Assembly: GCA_003990745.1 (NCBI GenBank)
Contig: RBNI01000326.1
Coordinates: 1-33,459 of the forward strand
DNA: 33,459 nucleotides
From: Jimgerdemannia flammicorona
Taxonomy: Eukaryota > Mucoromycota > Endogonomycetes > Endogonales > Endogonaceae
Reading direction: 5' to 3'
The notes beneath the pieces are model-generated. The model was not told the origin of the DNA. It saw nothing but the letters and a program-made list of their open reading frames with translations, and did no database searches. A program made the translations under genes and the position numbers. The first letter of the stretch is position 1. Every line of letters starts with the position of its first letter. Positions 10,050 through 20,339 of the stretch are shown here, piece by piece.

Positions 10050-10970
10050 TAAGTCTAAAATGAATTACAAAGAACCAGCTTATCATCCAGACTTCTTTAT
10101 TATAAAAGAAGTAGATAACACAGAACTACAAGTCAACCTAGAGAAAATGATTATCTCTATGGATTATCAGATTTAACTACTTTAAGTATAAGTAGAGTAC
10201 TAGAAAACAAGAACTACAGCTACATCACAACCTGCTGCTACACTAGTTAGCTTCAAGTTACTTAAGCCAGATATCTTTGATGGTCACTAAGGAGAACTAA
10301 CCACAAATGTATAGACCTTTCAGTTAGATCAATACTTTGAACTTACAAGAATGAAAAAAGATATATAAGTCCAATTTGCTACTATACTTCTCTAAGAAAA
10401 TACAGCCATTTGATGGTACAATTATATCATAACTATTACTATCTACTTGAATACAAGAATTCAAGATTGGAAATCCTTAAGGAGGGCCTTCACTAGCAGT
10501 TTAAGTCTGCTAATACTACTAAGCTAGTCAGAGATAAGCTAGCAAACATCAAGCAACTTAAGTCTGTACAAAGTTATAATGAATAATTTCTGTTAATTCT
10601 ACTTAAACTATTAGTGATATCTGAAGATGAAAAGATAGACTGCTATATCTGAGGCCTAAAAGAAAGAAAATACATAAGTCAAGATTAAGCTAGAAGAGTT
10701 ACAGACTCTCAATAAAGCTATGAGAATTGCTGAGAGGTTTGATATTATTACCTTTAGCAATTACTTTGAGCCAGAATACTATAAGAAGAACTATTTTAAG
10801 AACTATTATAAGAATTAATCCAAAGCAGTTGGCCTAGTACCAATGAATCTGGATATTATAAATAAGAAAAATACCAAGCTTATCCTAGAAGAAAAAGACT
10901 GCCTGAAGAAAGCTGGAGCTTGTTTCTTCTATTACCAAATAGGATACATTGTAACCAAATATCCTAAGAA
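10050..10970 (+). pseudogene. G3 gag with CCHC zinc knuckle (decayed)
   Basis: Capsid and nucleocapsid protein. From 10,261 the frame reads LKPDIFDGH-stop-GELTTN, then LDQYFELTRMKKDI, then TAI-stop-WYN, which is the retrotransposon Gag core (P-x-x-F-D-G ... W-x ... A-x-x-W). It continues KLVRDKLANIKQLKSVQSYNE after a frame change near 10,500 and returns to the first frame by 10,720 with MRIAERFD. The zinc knuckle at 10,921-10,962 reads CFFYYQIGYIVTKY, a CX2CX4HX4C frame in which only the first Cys survives and the other three ligands are Tyr. The open stretch 10,843-11,160 carries the knuckle straight into the dUTPase. Confidence 0.8.
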
Positions 10971-11079
10971 GATCAGCAAATCCTCAAGATCAGTCACTGT
11001 ATTGTCCAAAGACATACCTATCAATTTCACTATTAGTCAATCTAAACTCAAGATTAAGAAGTTTCATCTGAAGACCCAG

Positions 11080-11460
11080 ATCTCTCAATATCAATCAGAA
11101 GAAGTCATTGGTCTTGACCTATACTCTATCAAGCAAGTCACCATTCTAGCTAAAGGCTAAACTCTGATATCTACTGAAATTGCAGTCCAATGTCCTGAAG
11201 GATATTATACCAGAATTATACTACAGTCAGGACTCAGTATCAAATATTATTTAGATATTAGTACTGATGTTATTGATCCAGACTATAGAGGACAAGTTCA
11301 AGTCTTACTTGTCAACCAGAAGGATCAAGACTACACAGTTAAGAAAGGAGACCAAGTCATGCAAATAATTCTAGAAAAAGCCAGTTAACTCAAGATTACA
11401 GAAGTCTAAGAACTATCTGAAACTAAGTAAGACCAGAAAGATTTTGATGGTACTGATCAA
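11080..11460 (+). pseudogene. G3 dUTPase domain (decayed, in frame with gag)
   Basis: All five dUTPase motif positions can be followed in one frame: motif I GLDLYS (11,110-11,127), motif II as YYTRIILQSGLS (11,203-11,238; the family has R-S-G/S-L-A), motif III DVIDPDYRGQVQVLL (11,266-11,310), motif IV KKGDQVMQIIL (11,341-11,373), and a degraded glycine-rich motif V, DFDGT (11,440-11,454). The motif III Asp and Tyr and the DYRG turn are intact. Motif II has lost its Arg (CAG, Gln). Four TAA stops interrupt the domain. In the family this enzyme keeps dUTP low and supplies dUMP. Here it would travel with Gag and so could protect element cDNA from uracil (inference). Confidence 0.92.
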
Positions 11461-11760
11461 GCAGTAAGTTTTACTAAAAATCAAATATAAGCTATACTCA
11501 TTTTTAAAGATCTAGTCAAAGGAAAAGAAGTTCAAGTACTCATAGATAGTAGAGCTACAGAAAACTTCATCAACCAGAATTTTATTAAAAATCTCAAGAT
11601 TCTCACCAAGTCTATAAGAAAGTACTTTGTTAAAATACTATTACATAGTTCTGAAAGGGGTTTCAGAAAGTTCTGGATATTCTGAAAGACCATTTTCTTA
11701 AAGTCAAGATCAATTTTGTATAGAGTATGTTCTCTATACTTATTGATTTCAAGATTAGGT
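11461..11760 (+). pseudogene. G3 aspartic protease (decayed)
   Basis: Same frame as the dUTPase. The active-site strand reads GKEVQVLIDSRATENFINQN (11,521-11,580), the Gypsy D-S-G-A-T-x-x-F-I pattern with the catalytic Asp kept and Gly changed to Arg (GGA to AGA). One stop (11,488-11,490) separates it from motif V of the dUTPase. The frame becomes unreadable after about 11,640, and the second half of the domain is not clear. Confidence 0.8.
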
Positions 11761-12050
11761 TAATATCTCAACCAAAGTTCTTTTTTAGACTTATTCTGAA
11801 TGTTCAGGATTTTTCTTAATTTAGAATGTTCAAGAAACTAAGACCAGCTTAGTTGAATCAGCATATCACTGTAGATAATATCTAATTAGAAGATTTCTGT
11901 TTCTAACTAGAAGTGGGACCTAATATAAATTTACTTAAGTGTGATTTGTAAATTATTAAATAGATTTATTTACTATTTATGATTTGCTATTAGCTAATAC
12001 TAGAAATAGTGTGTGAAGGAATATTTGTATAGAGAAGTATTCTTGGTAGT
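11760..12050. other. Junction region between G3 and the unknown minus-strand ORF
   Basis: AT-rich text with no domain in any frame. G3 coding signal (plus) fades here and coherent minus-strand text starts at about 12,050. The breakpoint of whatever truncated G3 should lie in this interval. No target-site duplication or terminal repeat is evident. Confidence 0.45.
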
Positions 12051-13900
12051 ATTCTTATCTATTTATATCTAGGTTTCTGAGATCTGGAGGAGGAGGCATT
12101 TATACTAATGGGAAGCTATCTGGATACTCTTTGATGAGGTTACCATCAATGATATTATCTCTAATGAAGTAGTTATCTAGAAAGAGTGGATCTTGGGTTA
12201 CATTTCTCTATTCATTCATGTAGTAATATATTGGAATCAAGTCACTGTCCCACAGTATGGTATCATCTATCTCATATGCTAGATATGATGTTAGTGGGTA
12301 GAAAAGAGATCTATCATCTTCACTTTCATCAGATTCACTGTCAGCATATCTTTAGTAGATTATGATACTATGAATTGTAGAGTTGTAATAAGCTAGAAGT
12401 TATTCCTCATATTACTTATACTTAGAAGGTGAGGTTATTGGTTCTATATTCAGAGTTATCTGGAGGTATAGGTTGTGTTCTTCTATTTCTTCATTATAGT
12501 TGAAATAATCAGGCATAAATATAGATTGATACTCATGCCAGTAGTCATTATCTCAATAGATCTCATAGGTAATTATAAACTATTATAAGTTCATCAGTAA
12601 GATTGATAGGATGATCAGAGTTGGCAAAGATTCTTGGCTAGAGATCATATTTATGTCAGAGAGATTATTGTCTTCTACTTCATCATTATCAAACTAGATT
12701 ATATTATAGATATCCTTTATAGTATATCCAACTTAGGGTATTTGTAAGATATGGTCATCTGGATATAGAAAGGATCTGTCAGTAGTTTGGGTATACTCAA
12801 TATATTTGTAGTTGAGTTCTTATACCATGTCATTGATTTGGCCATCAGTCAGAGTAGCAACCATTTCAGTGATAGTAACTCAGAGGTAGAGAATAAAGAT
12901 ATCAGCTCCTTTCTCTGCTATCTTACTGGTTACAAGATTTGATAGACAACCTTCTGAGTCTCCTTTCTCCTATTGTTACTCCCTCTACCTCAGGTTGATT
13001 TGCTGTGCCTGTGAGGGCATGGTAGAAGGAGAGCAATGGTGATGAGTTGCCCTTTTATTGATGGTAGATTGATATTTTCTCTACTTTTTTGTAGTTTCTG
13101 GTACCTTTAGCTGTATCTGGGGTATACCTGTTTTGGTGTAGCACCTTCTTCCTTTTGCTATTACCAACAAGGAGTCATCTTGGTGTATTATGGGTTACAT
13201 AGGGAGTCAGCTGACCTTGGGCATCAAGTACCTAGTATAGGTTACCTGCAGGTCCTCAGTGTATGTGGTGGGGCCCTCTGGCATTAGTGAGCTTTCTGGC
13301 AAGCATGGTTCTGGCATAGGTGACTGCTTTTCAGATGATATTGGATAGGAGGGGAGATGGCCATTATAGATAGGAGAAAGGGTGATTATGGTAAACCAGT
13401 AGAGTACTAGGCTGGAGACAGTTGTCAGGGCTGGGGTAGGTACTGCTTCAGTGGGGTCTTTTGATTAGTACAGAGTAGTTAGGTGGTAGGTGTCACTCAC
13501 AGCTTCTTTTGGCAATTTGGCAGGTTGGGCTCCAGTCATTGGGAAGAATTGGGGGGTCTGAGGCTATCTATTTCAGGTGTCTTGGCTACACTCAACTAGA
13601 ACTAGGAGCTGATATAGTAATGTGATCAAGGTCTGCAGGCTTGAGTAGTGGGGTATTGGAGGTCTTCTCCTGCCTCATGTATAACTCCTCTACTCATCTC
13701 ATCTGAGAGAACCAGGTCCTATCCACTATGATATACTTTGATAAGAGTTTTTTCTTTATCTATCATTCTCTTTGAGGTGGCAGGAGCTATTCTATTTGGC
13801 TCGGGCATGGTCTTATACATTCATTGGGGTTTTGAACATGTGCTTTTGGTTGTTAGCATATGGCTGAGTTCTCCCTAGTAGTAGGGAGAGCATATTGTAT
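12050..13900 (-). pseudogene. Unrecognised decayed coding region
   Basis: I do not recognise this protein. The minus strand gives long coherent stretches in shifting frames. The first part (about 13,700-13,000) is proline-, serine- and arginine-rich and looks disordered. A middle part at about 12,930-12,680 includes KIAEKGADIFILYL, VATLTDGQINDMV and ELNYKYIEYTQTTDRSF. An acidic part at about 12,350 reads DSESDESEDDRSLF, and the end at about 12,150-12,060 reads IDGNLIKEYPDSFPL, MPPPPDLRNLDINR. Stops sit mostly where a Gln or Trp is plausible. The plus strand is more interrupted, though in the G-rich part (13,000-13,900) both strands are partly open. GC is higher in 12,950-14,070 than around it, yet CpG is nearly absent. 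It could be a captured host gene, an extra element ORF, or an unknown Gag. Confidence 0.4.
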
Positions 13901-14057
13901 AGAATGAGATACAGGCTAACATAGGCCCTGCTGTGCCTGATATAGTCAAGCTGCTAGACAATAGTTAGCCTAGATTAATAGGGGGGCAGTGCTTGATGGG
14001 TGGTGGGGGAGGGTTTTGGCCTATATAGTCTAGGTTCTTTTCTAATAAAAATCTGCA

Positions 14058-14090
14058 GGACTTTGAGTCCAAAAAAAAAAAAAAAAAAAA
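14058..14090 (+). repeat. Stem-loop followed by 20-base poly-A
   Basis: GGACT-TTG-AGTCC (14,058-14,070) forms a 5-bp stem, directly followed by A20 (14,071-14,090). An AATAAA lies 24 bases upstream at 14,043. This looks like the 3' end of a plus-strand retroposed RNA (LINE, SINE or processed transcript) inserted in the tail of G4. I found no matching target-site duplication on the left, so the 5' end is unknown. Confidence 0.6.
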
Positions 14091-15030
14091 TAGAGAATAA
14101 AGGTGTTATACTTATAAAAGAGTTCTCAGTATTTACAGATGATGAGTTTCTGGTATTGAGATATTTTGGTAATATCTGTATCATAGTGGTAGTTAACTAT
14201 ATCTTCTAGAAGGTAGCTAAACTCATAGTAGCTTGAAATTTATCTGATCTGGTAGATCTTACTAAGTATATTCTGAGTATTCCAAATAGGCTTCTATAAA
14301 GTAAAGGGGTGCTAAGCTATGGATATTCATGAGAGGCAAGGGTGCTGTAGCTCAGTTGATAATAGTATTCCAAATGTCAATGCAGATATAGTTGTAGACT
14401 TCAGTAGTCATATCTGAGTATATATTTAAGAGATATGATTATTGTTTTGATTTATGTAGTTCTCTATTTTAATATGCTATATATTTGGTATATATACTTT
14501 TGGTTCTGATTAGTAAGGTTCCATTTTCATATATATTGTATTTCATAACTTTGACTTCATAATCTGTGACTTTAGTTTGACTCAGCTTTATGATCTTGTA
14601 TATGATTTCCATATTTATTTTGAGAGTGATGTGTAATTTTGGTAGCTTGGAGGTTGTGTACTTACAACTCTCTCCTTCTTAGTTTTCAACATCCTTGTCA
14701 AGGTCTTCTAATTTGGTCTAGTATTGTTATACTATTTGGATGATCAAAAGTCTAGTAATGTCTTTTTTTCTCAGAAAGTAGCATACTTATATTATGTATT
14801 AAATTCATATATTAAAGGATTATATATTTGATGCTATATATTAGAAGTGATTCTGATATCATTTACTGCTGAAGAATTTTCTCCAAGGAATCTACTTAAA
14901 TGTCTATATCTTGTTTCCCACCAGTAGTATAGAGAGAATAGCCCAACTTTCAGTTTTGCTATTTTTCTAAAAAGTCATTATTTCTTTTGTCTTACTTTGC
15001 TAAGATATGGCTGAGTGAATCTTAATAGTA
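14091..15030 (-). other. G4 tail downstream of integrase, unassigned
   Basis: About 0.9 kb that should hold the C-terminal end of Pol and the 3' LTR. Coherent minus-strand text includes WWETRYRHLSRFLGEN at about 14,900-14,950 and MEIIYKIIKLSQTKVTDYEV at about 14,560-14,620. The second lies where a chromodomain would be expected, but the aromatic cage cannot be verified, so I do not call one. No LTR end was found. Confidence 0.4.
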
Positions 15031-15039
15031 TCTGATAGT

Positions 15040-16150
15040 ACCAATTTGTAGAATATTAGAGAAACTTGTGTAATAACTTCAAATGGTCCAATGAACTTAC
15101 TCTTCAGCTTTGTAGAGAGTTTATGTTTAAGATTATTAACTTAGTAACCTTGGATATCTAGTAGAATCTTTTTACTGATATCAAAAGTTCTTCTCAGTAG
15201 TGCTAGTTGATATACTATGATTATTGCTTTTGAGCTTGAGATAAATTCTCAATTGTAATCTAGCTTAAGTTGTATATTTAGAGTAGGAATTCTTCAATAG
15301 CTTTAACAGTAGAGAGTTCATTAGTAGTTCTGATAAGGATCAGGAGAGTGTTTGGATTTCATCCTATATTGATAAAGAACAGAGTCATTCTAAGAGAAGC
15401 TTGTTTGCTATTATTGTAAATAAGCTCAACTATAGTAAGATATTTATACCAATCATCTTATCTATAGAAAACATAGTTCCTTAGCATTTGCTCAAGAGTT
15501 TGATTCATTCATTCAGTTTGTCTATTAGTTTTTGGGTGAAAAACTGTAGATAGTACTAGTTTTGTTCTAAGGTATAAGTGTAGAGCTTTCCAAAAATAGC
15601 TGGTGAATTTCAGATCTCAATTACTAATAATGAACTTAGAAAGACCATGATAGTAGAAGATATTATCAAATTAGAGTATAGCAATTTCAGATACTATTGT
15701 AGTTATAGTAGTAAGAACAAAGTGGGCTTATTTACTAAGATAGTCTATAAAGACAATAATTGTATCTTTTCCATTCTTGGTTCAGAGTAGTTGTATAATG
15801 AAGTCTATAGAGGTTTGTTTTCAATTAGCAGATAGTATTAGAATAGGGTAGAGTAGTCTCAGTTTTGCTAGAGTTAAGAACTTATTGTATTAAAAGACAT
15901 TACAAAAAGTAATATAGATCTTTAACTAGTCTATTATATGGGGCCAATAGAAGTTTTAGAAAATAACTTTATAGTATTTATCAAATCTTAAATATCTGAC
16001 TGTAGAGGCATTATGATATTCAAACAGAATAGTTATTTAGAGGTCTTAATTATTAGGAATATATAATCTATTCTAAAAATAGATAGCATTTTCCTTCAAT
16101 TAGTATTGATGATACTGAGAGTACTTATCAATATCATTACTGCTCAGGAT
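15040..16150 (-). pseudogene. G4 integrase (decayed)
   Basis: The enzyme that inserts element cDNA. On the minus strand the core reads VDFIIQLL at about 15,800, then TKNGKDTIIVFIDYLSK and AHFVLTT, then FDNIFYYHGLSKFIISN with the usual S-D-R-D now SN-stop-D (second catalytic Asp to Asn). FHPKTNRQTE follows at about 15,508-15,540 and keeps the catalytic Glu. The C-terminal GPF/Y module reads KFIGPFEVITQVSLIFYKL at about 15,040-15,100. The N-terminal zinc finger should lie at about 15,860-16,100 but is too eroded to read. Several stops are present, so the enzyme is dead. Confidence 0.85.
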
Positions 16151-16209
16151 TTCTCAGAGCACTTGAGCTTCTTTATCATTGACATATGCTGCAATAATTT
16201 GTTCTATAA

Positions 16210-16588
16210 TAGAGTTGGTAACTAAGGTAATAGTTTATATAACTTCTTTAATTAGTAGTCTAGAGATTGCATCAGTGATAATATTTTTCTTACCAGGGTG
16301 GTATTGGATTTTATAGTTGAAATTGATGAGAACTTTCATCCATCTGACTTGCTTTCTAGAAAGAGTAGTCTGGGTCTTGATATTGATTAATACTTTATAG
16401 TCTATCAATATAGTAAAGTATACTCCTTTAAGATATAAGTACTATTTGATCAGGATGTTCACAATAGCTAATATTTCCTTCTTATAGATAATATAGTTAA
16501 TTTTGGTATCATTAAACTTATGAGAATGATAGACTATAGAATATCCTTCTTACATAAGTATTGCTTGAAGGACTAGATTAGAGACATT
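16210..16588 (-). pseudogene. G4 RNase H, 3' part (interrupted by L1)
   Basis: From the L1 junction the minus strand reads NVSNLVLQAILM-stop-EGYSIVYHS, HKFNDTKINYIIYKKEILAI and further strands, the Gypsy RNase H pattern (D-A-S-x-x-A-x-G-A-V-L-x-Q, then N-Y-x-x-x-D/E-K-E-L-L-A-I). The 5' piece of the same domain lies beyond L1 at 22,371-22,500. Confidence 0.85.
16573..16588. repeat. L1 target-site duplication, left copy
   Basis: CTAGATTAGAGACATT. It matches 22,371-22,386 (CTAGGTCAGAGACATT) at 14 of 16 positions, and both differences are transitions (A/G, T/C). Confidence 0.88.
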
Positions 16589-16940
16589 TTTTTTTTTTTT
16601 ATAGTCACTTGGACACCTTTATTTCAAAACCAGTTTAAACAATTTACAAGTTCTATTAACCACTCACAACTACACCCAAAGAGGCCCACCAAACTCTATA
16701 GGATCTATTAACTCACCCCAATTTTTCACTACACCCCACCCTCACCCAGTACTAAATGACTCCAACTCTTGAAGACAATATCTTGCACCTTCTTCACAGT
16801 CCCCAACTTCTGCCACCTCTTCTAGTACTATCACCTCTATACTATCTCTCTTATAAGTCAATACTAATACTCCACCAAGTCCCCAACTCTCATCTAGCAT
16901 TTACCTTCAAAGACCCATTGCTAGTCTGATACCATTAAGA
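16589..16940 (-). other. L1 3' untranslated region
   Basis: About 350 bases between the end of readable ORF2 and the poly-A. It contains AATAAAGGTG about 20 bases before the tail on the minus strand, a plausible polyadenylation signal. No repeat or domain was seen in it. Confidence 0.55.
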
Positions 16941-19900
16941 CCTATACTCCTAAGATCTGTCCAACATCACTCCAAATATCACCAATATCAGTCTCCTCTG
17001 GGTGACTATACTGACAGAGGTCCCTGGCCACCCTTGCTCAGAACTCTAATATTCCTCCAAGGTCTGCCAATAATCTTTCACCCCAGGACAGGCCACCAAG
17101 ATATGCTCTGAAGTCTGAACTACCTCTCTAGAGATTTCAGCATACTATTCACAATCTTGGTACCCATTGACTATCATTCAGTCTGTTTAGTAATTCAATA
17201 TCACATTCTTTCTCAAGAACCACCACTATACTAACCAATACCTAGGGGATACTACCTTATTCAATATAGCTACCTAACTCCAAACTCAACTTCATTCTCA
17301 AACCTCCCCAATTCCAGCTATCTGCCATCCAACTGACCATCTCCCAAATGGACCTGTCCTAGCCCATTCTATAGCCTCTACTAGAGAATAGTCCTTCAAC
17401 ACCCTACCCTCTACTCTGGACAACTCTAGTCACTAACATTATTGCTTCAGGTCAACATCCTCCTCTACTATCTCCATCTCAGGCCCTATTAGTCTCATAG
17501 CTAGTTAGGCCTCTACAATACTCTACCAGAACCCTTTATACTATATTCTGCCAACTTTTCCAATCTGAAGTAACTCTTTTATATTCTTCTACTCTTCATC
17601 TCAAGGGCAGAACCTGACCTCCCAATTGTCTATCACCAGTCTGCTCCAACTTCCTTCTCTTAGCTCTATAAGGCAGCAACTCCACCAGTCCTTAAGAGCC
17701 TTTAGCCACTATCAGAAATCCACCAGCCCCAGACTCTCATCAGCAATCAGTAGCACCAATGTCTCCTATCTAATCTGCAGCTACCTTCTCTTCCAGAGCT
17801 ACCCTTCAATAGCCTTCTTTAGCTACTGCACCACTCACCCTGGGAAGTCCAAGTAGTAACCCAAGTACCACAACTTCATCAACTAGTATATATTTAAAAC
17901 CACTACTCTTCCCATCAGGGAGAAGTTAAAACCAGCCCAACCCATCAGTATACCTTCTCATTTCTGCACCATTGCACTCCACCACTCTTGACAAAACTGT
18001 TCTGAAAATCAAAAACCAAATGTCCAAATACTGAACAACCTCTCTATTAGGTACAACTTATCCAAACCCTCCCTTAGCCCCCATATATATACTAAGCTCC
18101 AAAGTCTCACATTTCTTCCAATTCAACTTTATATCTACTAATCTCTCATATTATTCAATTCTCTCTCATAAAGTATCCACATCTGCTGTACTACTTAGCC
18201 CAACTACTATATTATCTGCAAAAGCCCCAAGCTTCCAGACTATCTCTTCCATCCTCAGTCTAGTCAGCCATCTCTTCAGCTAGGCCAATACTGGCTCCAA
18301 TGAGAGAATATAAAGGAAGAGTGAGAGGGGGTCTCTCTGTGGAACTCCCCTATTCAAAGCAAACTCTAGACTATACCAACCATTCATCAGAACTGCCCCT
18401 CTATAGTCACACACTAGTCTTATCAGCCTTCCAACCTCTTCTTCTCCAAATCCAACTTTTTGTAACACAGCCTCCATATAGCACTACTGCACCCTATCAT
18501 ATGTCTTCTTCTGATTCAAGAAGACCATCTTCTCATTGACCTAATGGCTCCTATAGCCCTCCAAGACATTTTACACCCAAGCAGTACTATCTCTGATCTG
18601 CCATCTCTTCACAAAACCCCTCTGCTTCTTCTCTACCAGTCTACTAATCCACTACTACAATCTCTCTACCAAGACCTTCAAAACCAACTTCCTATCTACA
18701 TTTAATAACATTATTGACCTCCAGTTACACCATACCCTCCTGTCATCTTTCTCTTTGTACAATAGAGAGACCAACCCTAAGTTACTATTACTAATCCACC
18801 AACCCTCTTCTAATACATAGTTAACTATCTCTATAAGCCAAGCCCCAAACTCAGCCTGGAACTTCTTCCAAAATTCCCAAGAGAGCCTATTCTTATCAGG
18901 TGATGAGCCACCAGACATCTTCTGCAGAACCCCCAATACCTCTTCCAAAGATACTCTGCCTATTACAGAAGCCCCCATCTCTGGCAGTAGTACTATTGGC
19001 CAGTTTCACACTAATGGCACATCTATAATATCTAGTATACCATCTCTCCCTCCCCTACCCTCATCACTCCAGAGGGCCTGCTATTGCCCAGAGACCTCCT
19101 TTAGTATATCTACCATACTAGAGACTTCAAACTTTATCCTTTTATAATACTGAAGCCCAGCTGTACTATACCTTTCTAGCTTTTAAGACACCAGATAGAT
19201 ATTTTGTTAGTTACTCACCCTCTTCTAGTTGCCAAGCCCTCAGGTATATCAGAAGACTATCTATCACTCTATTTTCAGCCTATCTCATATCTGACTACAG
19301 ATCTATCACCTCTCTAGTCAGTCAGTACTGCTCTTCTCCCTACCAGCATCCTGTCTTCCAATAACTTCAGTCACTACCTCAAACCCCTCTCAACTCTCCT
19401 TTCCTTGTCCTTCTGCTCCTTTCCAGCTACCTCTCTAATGTCCTGCCAATATGTATCTGCTAAGTATTTAAATCTGCCCCACCATTCAGCAATAGACAAA
19501 CTACTATTCACCCACCTCTCCACTTCCTGTCTGGCTAAGAAAATAAATTGCTTCCTTTCCACCAGTTACCAGAGCAAGACCATATTAAGATATCAATGCC
19601 CTTCTCTACCACTAACTGCCTGAAACCTTCCACATACTTCAACTCTCCAATGGTCAGACCATAGGCACCACTGTACTTCTACAATATCCAACACATTACC
19701 TCAATGTTCTGCTACCAGCATCCAATCAATCTATATTCCCACTATTCTATTACTCACCAGATGCTATCTAGTAAAGGGCCCTGACTTATCACCAGTCCTC
19801 AGCCACATACTATCTACTAGTCTCATTCCTTTTTCTACCTAAAGCCACTGAGACAGTTCCTGAGAGATGGCTACACCAGCCCCACTATCAGATTAATCCA

Positions 19901-20330
19901 GTACATGATCCCATACCATATTGAAGTCTCCCCCCAGAATGTTCAATCCCAGGGCTACTCAATCCTCCCAAGCCAACCACTCCTCCACCCATTGCTTTCA
20001 CTCTCTACCAACTACTGGCAGATATACAGAGCCCATCAAAGTTCATCTCCAGTACCTCCCTTCAGCCTTCTCCACACCAGATGACTACCAAAACATCAAC
20101 TAGCTTGCTCTTTCTTATATCAACTAGAATACCAACTTACCTATTTCAACCAATACCTCTAAACTATTCCTTACTCCACAACTCATAGTCCTATACATCA
20201 TAAGTCCAAACATCCTGAAGAAATACTACATCATACCTCTGGACCTTTAGCTATTGAAAAAGATACCACTGCTTAACTCCATTACATAGACCATTGATAT
20301 TGATTAATAAAATTTATAGATTATTCTTCA
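16940..20330 (-). pseudogene. L1 ORF2: endonuclease-reverse transcriptase (decayed)
   Basis: The minus strand starts near 20,330 with ININGL. AP-endonuclease motifs follow: VVFLQDVW (20,212-20,220 for LQD; the family norm is LQE), GGDFNMVW (GDFN at 19,920-19,931), IDWMLVAEH and WSDHWRV (about 19,640-19,661). The RT follows: a domain-0 open stretch at 18,655-18,978 with SGGSSPDKNRLSWEFWKKF and RSIMLLNVDRKLVLKVLVER, motif A FLNQKKTYDRVQ (Asp to Asn), motif B RGVPQRDPLSLFLY (about 18,330-18,360) and motif C FADN (18,211-18,222). A C-terminal finger at about 17,060-17,160 reads DCE-stop-YAEI...QTSEHILVACPGV. Many TAG/TAA/TGA stops. Confidence 0.9.
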
Positions 20331-20339
20331 TCATGAATA

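Larger units (their letters stand above)
9541..11950 (+). mobile_element. G3: 5' part of a Ty3/Gypsy element with gag-dUTPase-protease in one frame
   Basis: The plus strand shows LTR, primer-binding site, gag with zinc knuckle, dUTPase and aspartic protease. From 10,843 to at least 11,640 everything lies in one reading frame, broken only by TAA stops, so a single Gag-dUTPase-protease precursor can be inferred. Reverse transcriptase, RNase H, integrase and the 3' LTR are missing: coding signal fades after about 11,950 and the strand of the next recognisable coding text switches. Fewer stops and less distorted motifs than in G1 suggest a somewhat younger copy. Confidence 0.8.

Noticed and set aside
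13975..14209. Open frames crossing the 20-base poly-A
   Set aside because: They are open only because the poly-A or poly-T reads as Lys or Phe runs. No domain.
14550..14640. Possible chromodomain at the end of G4
   Set aside because: The position is right for a chromodomain, but no aromatic cage or W-E-P pattern could be read. Left unassigned.
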